Positions 51,843 to 61,204 of a stretch of DNA of 64,000 bases are shown here, piece by piece. This DNA is from Microvirga sp. (GTDB lineage Bacteria > Pseudomonadota > Alphaproteobacteria > Rhizobiales > Beijerinckiaceae): contig NZ_JACXAB010000004.1 in assembly GCF_014699075.1 (NCBI RefSeq), positions 310,001 through 374,000 on the forward strand, given 5' to 3'. Every line of letters begins with the position of its first letter. Within the stretch, counting starts at the first letter, position 1. The position numbers and the translations under genes are program-made. The notes under the pieces are model-generated. The model did not search any database and was not told the DNA's origin. It saw only the letters and a list, made by a program, of their open reading frames with translations.

Positions 51843-52630
51843 TGTCCGACAGACCTCATCCCATCCTGATCGGCGTCGCGGCGCTGGTCTATCTGTTCCT
51901 CATGCTGCCGCTGGTCATCGTGGTCGGCGCGGCGCTCAGCGACACCACCTATCTCACCTTTCCGCCGCAGGGGCTGTCCCTGCGCTGGTTTGAGAATATC
52001 TTCGAGATCAGCGCTTTCCGGCGGACCATCGTGACGAGCCTGCAGATTGCCTTTATGGGGACGCTTCTCGCGCTCCTGATCGGCATCCCGGCCGCGTATG
52101 CCCTTAACCGCTTCCGGGTCGAACTCCCGAAATGGCTAGGGACATTGTTCGTGCTGCCGATCCTCGTACCGGAGATCGTCTTCGGCTTTGCGCTGCTGAA
52201 GTCGCTGACCGTCGGCACGGGAGTGCCGATCTTCGCAGCTCTTCTCATCGGACACACGCTCCTCGTCCTCCCTTACGTAGTCCGCGTGATCAGCGCGAGC
52301 CTTGCGTCCTTCGATTTCTCCATCGAGGAGGCGGCGATCAGCCTGGGGAGTGCGCCGATCAAGACCTTCTTCACCATCGTGCTGCCGAACGTGAGGGCAG
52401 GGGTGATCGCCGCCTTCATTCTCGCCTTCATCACCTCGCTCAACGACGTATCGGTGTCGCTCTTCCTGACAGGTCCGGGGATCAGCACCCTGCCGATTCA
52501 GATCCTCGCGCACGTCGAGCAATTCTTCGACCCGACGGTCGCGTCAGTCTCCGTGCTTCTGATGTTCCTCACCGTGGCCGTGATGGCTGTGGTGGAGCGA
52601 ACTCTCGGTCTCACCTTTCTTGCGAAGTAG
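51839..52630 (+). CDS. ABC transporter permease (PotC type)
   Basis: 263 residues, six membrane segments; EAA loop EEAAISLGSAPIKTFFTIVL. The ATG at 51839 (or the next at 51842) overlaps the stop of the PotB-type gene (ATGA-type), showing translational coupling. Followed by the ATPase gene after 6 bp. Confidence 0.92.
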   Translation: MMSDRPHPILIGVAALVYLFLMLPLVIVVGAALSDTTYLTFPPQGLSLRWFENIFEISAFRRTIVTSLQIAFMGTLLALLIGIPAAYALNRFRVELPKWLGTLFVLPILVPEIVFGFALLKSLTVGTGVPIFAALLIGHTLLVLPYVVRVISASLASFDFSIEEAAISLGSAPIKTFFTIVLPNVRAGVIAAFILAFITSLNDVSVSLFLTGPGISTLPIQILAHVEQFFDPTVASVSVLLMFLTVAVMAVVERTLGLTFLAK

Positions 52631-52636
52631 TTTTCC

Positions 52637-53704
52637 GTGACACAGCCCCTCGATCTCCACGCCATCTCCGCCCATTACGGAACGACCAAGGTCCTCGAGG
52701 ACCTCTCACTCTCGGTGCAGGCCGGTGAACTCGTCTCGCTTCTCGGGGCCAGCGGCTGCGGCAAGACCACGACCCTGCGCCTGATTGCGGGCTTCCTCTC
52801 GCCGACCACCGGCTTGATCCAGCTTGGAGGCCGCGACCTCACGCGCCTGCCGCCCCACAAGCGGGATATCGGTCTCGTCTTCCAGAACTATGCCCTGTTT
52901 CCGCATCTCTCCGTGCTCGACAACGTTGCCTTCGGGCTCAAGCAGCGCGGCATCGGATCGACGGAGCGCCGCAAACGGGCCATGGCCATGCTGGAGCGTG
53001 TGGGCCTTGCAGCTTTGGCGGATCGTGCGCCCGGTGCGCTCTCGGGTGGGCAGAAGCAGCGCGTGGCCTTGGCGCGAGCCCTCGTAATCGAGCCGCCGCT
53101 GCTGATGTTCGACGAGCCTCTCTCGAACCTCGATGCCAAGCTCCGGGTCGATATGCGGGTGGAGATCCGCCAGCTGCAGCGGTCCAACGGCACCACCTCG
53201 GTCTATGTCACCCATGATCAGGAGGAGGCCTTCTCGATCTCCGACCGTGTCGCCATCATGAATGCCGGGCGCCTCATGCAGTTCGACCGGCCGGAAGTTC
53301 TCTATCGGCGCCCCGCCAACACCTTCGTGGCCCGCTTCGTCGGGTTCGAGAACATCATCCCGTTCAAGGTGGTGGCGCGTGATGGTGATGTAGCCACCGC
53401 CGAGACAGCCGGAATGACCCTGCGGCTGTCGCAAGCCTCCTATGGTGCTATCCCCGACAGCTTCCTGCTGGCGACCAGACCCGATGGCCTGGTGGTATCC
53501 ACCGATCCCGCAGCCGAGGGCCTTCCGGCCCAGCTGGGCCTGCGGACCTATCTCGGCCGCGCCTATCAGTACCAGTGCGTGACTGAGGCTGGCCATCTCG
53601 TCGCCAATGGCAGCCTCACGACACCTCTGGAGGCCCGAGCCAGCGTAAAGCTCGTTCCGATGCCGGAGCAATGCACTATCCTTTCCGCCGACGGAGCCCA
53701 GTGA
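52637..53704 (+). CDS. ABC transporter ATP-binding protein (PotA type)
   Basis: 355 residues from a GTG. Walker A LGASGCGKTTTLRL, Q-loop VFQNYALFPH, signature LSGGQKQRVALARAL, Walker B LLMFDEPLSNLD and the H-loop YVTHDQEEAF. C-terminal TOBE-type domain (about 240-350), as in PotA/FbpC. The stop overlaps the start of the amidohydrolase gene (TGATG). Confidence 0.94.
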   Translation: MTQPLDLHAISAHYGTTKVLEDLSLSVQAGELVSLLGASGCGKTTTLRLIAGFLSPTTGLIQLGGRDLTRLPPHKRDIGLVFQNYALFPHLSVLDNVAFGLKQRGIGSTERRKRAMAMLERVGLAALADRAPGALSGGQKQRVALARALVIEPPLLMFDEPLSNLDAKLRVDMRVEIRQLQRSNGTTSVYVTHDQEEAFSISDRVAIMNAGRLMQFDRPEVLYRRPANTFVARFVGFENIIPFKVVARDGDVATAETAGMTLRLSQASYGAIPDSFLLATRPDGLVVSTDPAAEGLPAQLGLRTYLGRAYQYQCVTEAGHLVANGSLTTPLEARASVKLVPMPEQCTILSADGAQ

Positions 53705-55029
53705 TGGCATCGGTCCTCATCAGGAACGCCTGCCTGCTCCCCATCGACGAGACCATGAGCGTCATGGAAGGCGGGTGGATCCATATCGAGGGCAGCACGA
53801 TCCGGGCGCTTGGCGCCGGCGAGCCGCCGCAGGTAGACGGTGCGGAGGTCATCGATGCAGAAGGCGACGTGATCATGCCCGGCATGGTCAACCCCCATGC
53901 TCATCTGGCCATGACACTGTTCCGCGGTCTCGGCGAGGACGTGGACGACAGGCTGTTCCGCTATGTGCTGCCGATGGAGCGCAAGTTCGTCACGCCCGAG
54001 ATGGTGCGGGTGGGCACGCTCCTCGGTGCACTCGAATCCATCGAGGCAGGCGTCACCACCATCGCCGACATGTACTACTACGAGACGGAGGTCGGGCGGG
54101 CTCTCGATCAGGCTGGCTTGCGCGGCGTCGTGGGGCAGACGCTGGCGACCTTCGACCCGCCGGATCATAAGACGGTTGATGAGGGCTTCGCGCTGGTCGA
54201 GGAGCTCGTCTCCGAGTTTTCCGGACATGACCGGGTCATTGCCTCCATCGCGCCTCACGCACCTTACTCGACCGATATCGAGGTGATGACCCGCGTTGCC
54301 CGGTGGGCTGAAGCTCATCCCGAGGTGCCGGTGCAGCTCCATCTCGCTGAGATGGACAGCGAGATGGAATGGTGCCGCAAGAACCATGGGTTGCGGCCGG
54401 TCGCTGTCGTTGAAAAGGCGGGGCTGTTGCTCCCGGGCCTGATCGCCGCTCATTGCCTGCACATCGACCCGTTCGAAATCGAACGTTTGGCCAAAGCGGA
54501 TGTGCGCGTCGCCCACAACGCCCGGTCCAACGCCAAGGCCGGGCGCGGGATTGCTCCCATTGAGGCCATGCGGGCAGCAGGCATCAAGGTGGGCATCGCC
54601 ACCGACGGACCGATGAGCGGCAATACGCTGGACCTGTTCAGCCAGTTCGGGCCGGTCTCCATGTTCCAGAAGCTGCTGGGTCACAGCCGCAAGCCCATGC
54701 CGGCCGCGCAGGTGATCCGCATGGCAACGCTGGAAGGCGCGCAGGTGCTCGGCCTCGACAGCCGGATCGGCTCGCTCGAACCCGGCAAGCAGGCCGACCT
54801 CATCCGCATCGACCTGTCCGCGCCCCGGCTGCAGCCCGTCTACGACATTTACGCGACCCTCGTGTTCTCCGCGATGCCCGTGGACGTGCAGGACGTGATG
54901 GTCGGCGGCCGCTGGATCATGCGCGGCCGCAACGTTGAAAGCCTGGAGCGCAAGAAGATCCTGCGGGACGCGGGGCAGATTGCAACGGAGTTCAAGGCCG
55001 AGATGGCCCGGATCGACGCCGCCGGTTGA
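53704..55029 (+). CDS. Amidohydrolase, SAH/MTA/chlorohydrolase-type deaminase (TRZ/ATZ family)
   Basis: 441 residues of the amidohydrolase superfamily. Metal ligands: PHAHLAMTLFRG (HxH), IAPHAPYSTDIE, AAHCLHIDPFEIE and the metal Asp in ATDGPMSGNTLDLF. These define the MtaD/AtzA-like deaminases, acting on adenosyl compounds, guanine or s-triazine-like rings. It is translationally coupled to the ABC ATPase by TGATG, so its substrate is most likely the transported compound. Converges with adenine deaminase with 3 bp between. Confidence 0.9.
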   Translation: MASVLIRNACLLPIDETMSVMEGGWIHIEGSTIRALGAGEPPQVDGAEVIDAEGDVIMPGMVNPHAHLAMTLFRGLGEDVDDRLFRYVLPMERKFVTPEMVRVGTLLGALESIEAGVTTIADMYYYETEVGRALDQAGLRGVVGQTLATFDPPDHKTVDEGFALVEELVSEFSGHDRVIASIAPHAPYSTDIEVMTRVARWAEAHPEVPVQLHLAEMDSEMEWCRKNHGLRPVAVVEKAGLLLPGLIAAHCLHIDPFEIERLAKADVRVAHNARSNAKAGRGIAPIEAMRAAGIKVGIATDGPMSGNTLDLFSQFGPVSMFQKLLGHSRKPMPAAQVIRMATLEGAQVLGLDSRIGSLEPGKQADLIRIDLSAPRLQPVYDIYATLVFSAMPVDVQDVMVGGRWIMRGRNVESLERKKILRDAGQIATEFKAEMARIDAAG

Positions 55030-55032
55030 GCC

Positions 55033-56907
55033 TCACCAGACGACCGGGTGGGTCTGCCCGGTCGCCACATTGATGAAACCTTGGGGAGCGGCCTCGCAAG
55101 GCGCGACCAGGACCCAGCGCCAGGGAGCGCAGGTGAGCGTGGCAAATTGCAGCCGCTCCGGAAAACCCGGATACCAACGCGGCGAGAAAGTCGGCTCGTA
55201 GAGCCAATCGATTGCTTCGGCTTCCGCATAGAGCTTCTGCATATCGACATCGAGCTCTTCAGCCGAGCGCTGAGTCATCAGCCCACCGATTTCGTAGCGC
55301 ACCTCCGCAAGAACCTTGCCGCCGCTGACGAGAACCCATCCGCCGCCGATCTCCGCGACACGATTGGCCACCATCGCCATGGCTTCATCGGACGAGCCCA
55401 CGATCCAAAGATTGTGCTTGTCATGCGCGACCGTGCAGCCGACCGCCGTGTCGGGCGTCTTCGGTCCGCAGCCGAGCCAGAACATGCGGGAGATCTGTCC
55501 CTTGCCCGAGAAGCGGTCCACGATGGCAAACTTGGTGACGTTCCGAGCTGGATCGCGCTGGACCTCGCCATGCGTGACGGGAAGCTCCATGGTGATGAAG
55601 TCGTCGTGCCAGTGGAAAGGGCGAAGCAAGGCAGCCTGCATTGTGCTGCGGCCGGGTTCTGCATCAATGGCGAAATCTTTGGCTTCAATCCTGCGCTTGA
55701 TGTTGACGGTCTTCGAGGCCCAATCCGGCCAGTCGATATGGGGCAGGGCGCCGAGATATTCCGTGACCTTGGAGACAGGGTGTCCATCAGCCCAGACTTC
55801 GGCGATTGAGACGGTTTCGACGTCGTCGAGCAGCACGAGATCGGCGAAGCGCCCCGGCGCGATGCTGCCGACCCAGGGTGTCAGACGCATATGGCGCGCA
55901 GGATTGATGGTCACGCACTGAACCGCGATCTCCGGCGAGAGGCCGGACTGGATGGCGAGGCGCACATTGTAGTCGGTTGCTCCCATCTTCAGCGTATCCG
56001 AGGCGCTGCGGTCATCGGTGGCAAAGGCCACCTGAGACCAGTCGGACAGGCCACGCTGGAGCAGGCCCTGGATGATCTCCGGCATGGAATGCGGCCGGAT
56101 CTCGATGAAGATGCCGTGGCGCAGCTTGTCCCACACCTCCTCGGCGGTCCAACCTTCATGATCGGATGCGAGGCCCGCCGCCGCAAAGGCGTTGATGGAG
56201 TTGAGGTCTCGCAGACCGGCGCCGTGGCCTTCAACCACGCCGCGCAGCTCGAACGTAGCCTGGATCATGCCCCAGAGCCTCTTGTGTGACGGGTTCTCAG
56301 GATTCCAGACGGCAGGCCAGTCCATGACCTCGTCGAGACCCGCTACCATCAGGCTCTGCTTCAGGAATCTCGTCTGGTCGTCGTAGTCGTAATATCCGCC
56401 ACCCCATTCATAGGCCGTGGGCGGCACCGCCGAGCCGGGAAGCAGGAAAATCTTCATCGGCGAGCCATGCCGGCGCGCCGTCAGCCAGAATTCCAGATTG
56501 TGCGGACCATCGACATTCGAGAATTCATGGCTTGCCTCGCATGTCCAGGTGTTGCCGCGCGGGAGGACCAGCGCTGCCTCGTGTTCCGGCGTGATGTGCG
56601 AACTCTCGATGTGCTTGTGCACCTCACCGAAACCCGGAACGGCAGCAAGTTTCGAGCGGTCCTCCCGCGCGAGCGTTGTTCCCGGAAACTTGCCAGCAGG
56701 TCCGGTCCAGGCAATGCGCCGACCGCGGATCGCGATCTCCTGATCATCTAGCCAGGTGCGGGTATGAACATCGAGCAGCCGTCCGACGCGCAGGAGCCTG
56801 TCCGCCGGCCGCTTGCCGAGGGCGACCAGTACGAGGTCCTGACGGATCTTCACCTCATCCGCGGCATTCACCAGAAGGTCGTCGGGAAGCGAAGCGGAAT
56901 GGGTCAC
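55033..56907 (-). CDS. ade: Adenine deaminase
   Basis: 624 residues. N-terminal amidohydrolase domain with HKH at residues 97-99 (VPGFGEVHKHIESSH, matching the usual PGF-HxHIESS), LASDHEGWTAEE and FATDDRSASDT. The C-terminal adenine-deaminase domain includes DGHPVSKV and the last 200 residues (IVGSSDEAMAMVANRVAEIG). Converts adenine to hypoxanthine. The start GTG 56907 is preferred over GTG 56961 because of AGGTG before it. Expected to act with the nucleoside hydrolase divergent from it, about 80 bp away. Confidence 0.92.
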   Translation of the reverse strand: MTHSASLPDDLLVNAADEVKIRQDLVLVALGKRPADRLLRVGRLLDVHTRTWLDDQEIAIRGRRIAWTGPAGKFPGTTLAREDRSKLAAVPGFGEVHKHIESSHITPEHEAALVLPRGNTWTCEASHEFSNVDGPHNLEFWLTARRHGSPMKIFLLPGSAVPPTAYEWGGGYYDYDDQTRFLKQSLMVAGLDEVMDWPAVWNPENPSHKRLWGMIQATFELRGVVEGHGAGLRDLNSINAFAAAGLASDHEGWTAEEVWDKLRHGIFIEIRPHSMPEIIQGLLQRGLSDWSQVAFATDDRSASDTLKMGATDYNVRLAIQSGLSPEIAVQCVTINPARHMRLTPWVGSIAPGRFADLVLLDDVETVSIAEVWADGHPVSKVTEYLGALPHIDWPDWASKTVNIKRRIEAKDFAIDAEPGRSTMQAALLRPFHWHDDFITMELPVTHGEVQRDPARNVTKFAIVDRFSGKGQISRMFWLGCGPKTPDTAVGCTVAHDKHNLWIVGSSDEAMAMVANRVAEIGGGWVLVSGGKVLAEVRYEIGGLMTQRSAEELDVDMQKLYAEAEAIDWLYEPTFSPRWYPGFPERLQFATLTCAPWRWVLVAPCEAAPQGFINVATGQTHPVVW

Positions 56908-56987
56908 GGCGCACCTGTGGCTATGGTCAAAAGCGGTCTGCTGTCGGATAAGAAACGACACGGACCTGGAAGGTTTCTACCCCGATC

Positions 56988-57932
56988 ATGACCCTCGCAA
57001 AACCCCGCCTGACCGTCATCGATACCGATCCCGGCATCGACGATGCCATCGGTATTCTCCTGGCGCTCGCTTCGCCCGGCTTCTCCATCGCCGGGATCAC
57101 GACCGTGGCGGGCAACATCGGCATCGAAACCACGATGCGGAACGCCGGCCGCCTTCTCGCATTCGCAAATCGGGAAGATATTCCGGTATTTCGAGGGGCA
57201 GCCGCGCCTCTGTCGCGGGTCGGACCGGAGCCGCTGAACCTGCATGGCGAAGACGGCATCGGCGGTGTTGCCCTGCCTGAGCCCGCGCGTCTTCCTGAGA
57301 GCCGGCATGCGGTGGAATGGCTGGCGGATTTCCTGATGGAGCAGCCGGCAGGCATGGTCGATGTGCTCGCCCTCGGGCCGCTGACCAACCTAGCTCGTCT
57401 GATCGTGGAGCGGCCCGAGGCAGCTAGGCGCATTGGCCGGATCATCGCCATGGGTGGGGCAATCCATGAACACGGCAATGTCGGGCCGCGTTCCGAGTTC
57501 AATCTGTGGGCCGATCCCGACGCAGCGGCGGTTGCCGTTGCATCAGGACTGTCCCTTGTGCTCGTTCCTCTCGACGTTACCCGACGCGTGCGCGCCACCC
57601 GCGAGTTCGTCCAGACACTGGCAGCGGACGGAAAGCCGATGGCTGTCATGGTGGGCAGCCTCATCGAATCTTATTTCGAGGCGGCAACGAACCGGGAAAG
57701 CCGTCCGCTCCACGATCCATGCGTAATGCTGTACGCCATTGCGCCTGAACTCTTCCGCATCGAGGAGCTTCGTCTGAGTGTTGACACCGGAAGTGGGGAG
57801 ATGGCTGGAGCGCTCACAATCAGCCCGGATGGAAGCCCTGTGCAGGTAGCACTCGGCGTCAACGGTTCTGAAGCGCTTGACCTTCTCGCTCAATGCCTCA
57901 CCGCCGTTTCGACAAACGCATCCATCGAATAG
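56988..57932 (+). CDS. Nucleoside hydrolase (inosine-uridine type)
   Basis: 314 residues. The calcium-binding N-terminal motif VIDTDPGIDDAIGILLAL (residues 10-27) is diagnostic. ALGPLTNLARLI (about 130), MGGAIHEHGN and NLWADPDAAA follow. It splits nucleosides to base and ribose. Divergent from adenine deaminase, so bases released could be deaminated at once. The ankyrin gene follows on the same strand after 11 bp. Specificity (purine vs pyrimidine) not determined. Confidence 0.93.
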   Translation: MTLAKPRLTVIDTDPGIDDAIGILLALASPGFSIAGITTVAGNIGIETTMRNAGRLLAFANREDIPVFRGAAAPLSRVGPEPLNLHGEDGIGGVALPEPARLPESRHAVEWLADFLMEQPAGMVDVLALGPLTNLARLIVERPEAARRIGRIIAMGGAIHEHGNVGPRSEFNLWADPDAAAVAVASGLSLVLVPLDVTRRVRATREFVQTLAADGKPMAVMVGSLIESYFEAATNRESRPLHDPCVMLYAIAPELFRIEELRLSVDTGSGEMAGALTISPDGSPVQVALGVNGSEALDLLAQCLTAVSTNASIE

Positions 57933-57943
57933 GGGAGACCGCG

Positions 57944-58468
57944 ATGACCGATGAGCCGCAGAAGCCATCTCCGGAACTCGACGAGGAGACCATCGCCTTC
58001 GCTCAACGTGTTTTCCAGCATGCGCGGGCAGGTCAGGTGCACGAGCTGGGCGACCTACTCGGCATGGGCCTGCCGCCAAACCTTCGCAACGAGAAGGGCG
58101 ACTCGCTCCTGATGCTGGCGAGCTATCACGGGCACGCCGAGGCCGTGCGGGTTCTGCTGCAGCATGGCGCCGATCCTGAACTCTCCAACGATCGTGGGCA
58201 GACGCCCCTCGCGGGGGCCGCCTTCAAAGGCGATGTGGCATCGGTGGAGTGCCTCCTCGACGGAGGTGCCGACGTGAACGGCCGGGCCGACGGCGGCAAG
58301 ACTCCGCTCATGGTGGCGGCCATGTTCAACCGGGTAGAGATCGTCGAGATGCTGCTGGCGCGGGGCGCGGATGTTCAGGCGCAAGATGCCGGCGGGCTCA
58401 CGGCCGAGGCGCTGGCGAGCGCCATGGGTGCGTCAGATACGGCGGAATTGCTGGCTCGTTCAGCCTGA
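57944..58468 (+). CDS. Ankyrin repeat protein
   Basis: 174 residues with an N-terminal helix (1-45) and about four ankyrin repeats: RNEKGDSLLMLASYHGHAEA, DRGQTPLAGAAFKGDVASVE, DGGKTPLMVAAMFNRVEIVE and AGGLTAEALASAMGASD. Bacterial ankyrin proteins of this size act in protein interaction; the partner is unknown. 11 bp after the nucleoside hydrolase with ribosome site GGGGAGACC, so the two are co-transcribed; a regulatory tie is speculative. Confidence 0.9.
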   Translation: MTDEPQKPSPELDEETIAFAQRVFQHARAGQVHELGDLLGMGLPPNLRNEKGDSLLMLASYHGHAEAVRVLLQHGADPELSNDRGQTPLAGAAFKGDVASVECLLDGGADVNGRADGGKTPLMVAAMFNRVEIVEMLLARGADVQAQDAGGLTAEALASAMGASDTAELLARSA

Positions 58469-58487
58469 TTTGAGAGATGTTTGAGAG

Positions 58488-59336
58488 CTATCCTGGTTTG
58501 TGCGCCGTCAGAACACCGTAGCGCATCGAGCCAGTCAGATAGGCCATCCAGATGCGCGGAACGCTCAGGGCGAAGACGCGGTTCTTGGCGCGAGCATTCA
58601 GCAGGTAGCGCCTGTATTGCGGATGGGTCAGGAGCTTCCTTGCAACCCGTCCCGTGCAGAGCGCCCAGGTGCGCCGGACCTTGTTGCTGAGATCTTCCAC
58701 CCCCTCCACCACGAAGCCGGCTTTGCTGGCCCATGCGCGATACTCCGCTTCGCTCCCCATGCCCGGCAGACGCCCTTCACGGCAGATCGGCTCCAGCAGG
58801 TAGCGTTCCTCCCACGGGCGTGCGTCATTTCGGGCCAGCCACGCACAGACGGCGAAGCGCCCGCCGGGACGAATGGTGCGAAAAGCCTCGTCGAAGAACC
58901 GCTGCTTGTCCGGCATGTGCTCGGAACTCTCGATAGCGATCACATGATCGAAGGTCTCATTCTCGAATGTATTCTCGAGCCAATCCTGCTGGCTGAAGTG
59001 CAGCAGAGGCGACGCGGCGCTCCGGGCCTGGGCCTGCCGAAGCTGCGCGGACGAGATTGTGACGCCCGTCACGCGGACATCATAGTGACGGGCGAGCCAT
59101 TCCGCCGTTGCGCCATAGCCGCAGCCGACATCGCAGATATGCTGGCCAGGATGAAGATTCAGCTTGCCGGCGAGACGGGCAAGAAGGGCTTCGACCGCTT
59201 GGTCCGGGGTTTCCTCGCCGCTGGCCCAGAGGCCGTGATGGACATGCTCGCCCCAGATCTCGCGGTAGAACGGGTCCAGCTCGTCGTAATGCTCCGCGAC
59301 GGCGGCGGATGTTTGAACCTCCCGCGGCACGATCAT
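58488..59336 (-). CDS. SAM-dependent methyltransferase (last gene of type III PKS operon)
   Basis: 282 residues; class I methyltransferase resembling tocopherol or cyclopropane-type enzymes: VPREVQTSAAVAEHYDELD start, SAM motif ICDVGCGYGATAEWLA (about residues 67-82), DHVIAIESSEHMPDKQRFF and RPGGRFAVCAWL. The C-terminal part is basic. ATGA overlap (59333-59336) with the upstream flavoprotein gene shows coupling. Likely O- or C-methylates the PKS product after or before oxidation. It is the last of four coupled genes. Confidence 0.88.
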   Translation of the reverse strand: MIVPREVQTSAAVAEHYDELDPFYREIWGEHVHHGLWASGEETPDQAVEALLARLAGKLNLHPGQHICDVGCGYGATAEWLARHYDVRVTGVTISSAQLRQAQARSAASPLLHFSQQDWLENTFENETFDHVIAIESSEHMPDKQRFFDEAFRTIRPGGRFAVCAWLARNDARPWEERYLLEPICREGRLPGMGSEAEYRAWASKAGFVVEGVEDLSNKVRRTWALCTGRVARKLLTHPQYRRYLLNARAKNRVFALSVPRIWMAYLTGSMRYGVLTAHKPG

Positions 59337-60487
59337 ACCAGTGCCAGGGCTCCCTGCATGGAACCCTCCCGGATTCGGGTGAAGGTCGCAACCTGCCGCA
59401 TGAGAGAGGGCCATGTGCGGCAGAGGTGAAAGAGCGCCGCCTGCCCCGGCCCGAAGCGCGCAGCCTTGTTGAGCAGGAAGGCGAGCTGAACCTGTCGCTG
59501 GATGTCAGATGCCATCTTGCGATGGTACTGGCTGCTGGTGCGGCCATGTCGAAGAAATATCCTGGCCGCAAGATAACCGCTGTGAAGCGCCATCGACATG
59601 CCCTCACCGGTGAAAGAGGGGATGACTCCCATCTGATCCCCGAGACGAAAGAGTCCCTGCGGCCCGGTCGTCTCGGGCTGATGCACGAAACCATAGGGAA
59701 CTTGAAAAATCGACAGGGGCTTGTCGAAGGCCGCGAGTGCGTCCTCCAGTCGATCTGCCAGGATGTGGCATTCGCCGGTGATCTGCTCGACAAGGCTGTC
59801 CCAGCTCTTGCCGGCCCGCTCGAAACGTTCCTGGGCTACGACTAGGCAGAGATTAGCAATGCCATCCTCGATCAGTTGCAGCCCCGCATAGCCGTCTTCG
59901 AACAGGATGACTTCAATCGCGCCGTCAAGGGAAGTTCGCTGCTCCGCCGACAGCCGGTAGTGCATCTTAAACCCGATGAGGTCGTTGATCGATCCTGAAG
60001 CCGGCCTTTTGATGCCCCTGACGCCATGCTTGCCGCTGGCCAGGAAGAGCGTTTCGGCTTGAATGCCGCCAAACGAACCCGCGTCGATCCAACTGGCTGT
60101 TTCTTCTGTGGTGACGGATCGCACGCTTACGCCCCGCATGATCCGAGCACCGTGCAATATGGCCTTTTGCAGAAGCGCCTCGTCCAGAACCTTGCGGGAG
60201 AGGCCACGGGCCAGGAAGGGCAACTTCGCTTCCGCCTGCATCCCGCGATGATACAGCCCAAGACGTGAAATGCGGCTCGCGCCCAGGTCGTCGAGATCGA
60301 TGCCGAGACCGGCAAGATAGGTTTGAGCCTCGACACTGAGGAACTCGCCGCAGACTTTATTACGCGGTTCCCGATCGCGCTCAAGGAGAAGCGCCGAGTG
60401 TCCTTCCCTGCCCAGGACGCAGGCGGCCGAGGCGCCTGCAAGTCCTCCTCCGACAATCACGATCTTCTCTGTGCGGTGCTGGTTCAT
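59333..60487 (-). CDS. FAD-dependent oxidoreductase (geranylgeranyl reductase / aromatic hydroxylase-like)
   Basis: 384 residues. Rossmann FAD motif IVIVGGGLAGASAACVLG (residues 9-26), GDQMGVIPSFTGEGMSMALH with the GD-x6-P fold, typical of the FAD_binding_3/lipid-type flavoproteins (geranylgeranyl reductase, monooxygenases). With the type III PKS and methyltransferases the expected role is hydroxylation or quinone formation on an aromatic lipid, as SrsC does in Streptomyces. 4-nt overlaps on both sides (59333-59336 and 60484-60487). Confidence 0.88.
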   Translation of the reverse strand: MNQHRTEKIVIVGGGLAGASAACVLGREGHSALLLERDREPRNKVCGEFLSVEAQTYLAGLGIDLDDLGASRISRLGLYHRGMQAEAKLPFLARGLSRKVLDEALLQKAILHGARIMRGVSVRSVTTEETASWIDAGSFGGIQAETLFLASGKHGVRGIKRPASGSINDLIGFKMHYRLSAEQRTSLDGAIEVILFEDGYAGLQLIEDGIANLCLVVAQERFERAGKSWDSLVEQITGECHILADRLEDALAAFDKPLSIFQVPYGFVHQPETTGPQGLFRLGDQMGVIPSFTGEGMSMALHSGYLAARIFLRHGRTSSQYHRKMASDIQRQVQLAFLLNKAARFGPGQAALFHLCRTWPSLMRQVATFTRIREGSMQGALALV

Positions 60488-61197
60488 TTCAGCCTGCTGA
60501 CGCAGAGGCGGAACGGAACATGCCAGCGGATTTCCGCCGCTTCGGGCGCAACACCCGCCGCATGCAGGATCTTTTTCCAATCCGCTTTCCGAAAGCTGCG
60601 GGCTATGGAGACAGGACCGTCATGCTGAACGAAGCGATGCCAGCGCGCGACGCGTGCAAGGGCGCCGAAGACGTGAAACGGCACAGGATGGCGATGAAGG
60701 TCGGCAATATACCAGCCGCGTGCCGCCACCTGTTCCATCCAGCGGATGAAGGTTGCAAGCTCCTCGTTCGACATATGATGCGTCGTCTGTGAGCTGATGA
60801 CGAAATCGACGGGCCGCTCGGGCGTGTAGTCGAAGACGTTCCCGGTCCGGAAATCGATGGAGACATCGGACGGTGTCGCAGCTTTCGCAATCGGCTCGCT
60901 CATGGGATTGAGGTCGATCCCGACCAGATCGACCAGGCGGCCCTTGCGGCGGCTCCAGTCATGGACCCTGCGCAGGAGATCGCCATAGCCGTAGCCCACA
61001 TCAAGAACCGTCGCACGCTCGTTCGGTGCCAGATTGCGAGTGGCGCGGTCGAGCCATGTGAGGACTGGGCCGTGGGTCAGAGTCAAGGCATTGACCGTGG
61101 CGAGGTCCTTGAGGCAGTCGCGGTAATCCTCGAAACTGACGGCTTCGGTGTCCATCAACTCCGTCTCATGGCTGCGCTCGGCGAAGCTCCGGCCCAT
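60484..61197 (-). CDS. SAM-dependent methyltransferase (second of the operon)
   Basis: 237 residues. SAM motif VLDVGYGYGDLLRRV (about residues 64-78), then LVGIDLNPMSEPIA and a conserved QTTHHMSNEELATFIRWMEQ. Differs from the other methyltransferase in the operon, so the two probably act at different positions. 7 bp after the PKS stop; start ATG 61197. The C-terminus overlaps the flavoprotein gene start by 4 nt. Confidence 0.87.
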   Translation of the reverse strand: MGRSFAERSHETELMDTEAVSFEDYRDCLKDLATVNALTLTHGPVLTWLDRATRNLAPNERATVLDVGYGYGDLLRRVHDWSRRKGRLVDLVGIDLNPMSEPIAKAATPSDVSIDFRTGNVFDYTPERPVDFVISSQTTHHMSNEELATFIRWMEQVAARGWYIADLHRHPVPFHVFGALARVARWHRFVQHDGPVSIARSFRKADWKKILHAAGVAPEAAEIRWHVPFRLCVSRLK

Positions 61198-61204
61198 GGC
61201 ATCC

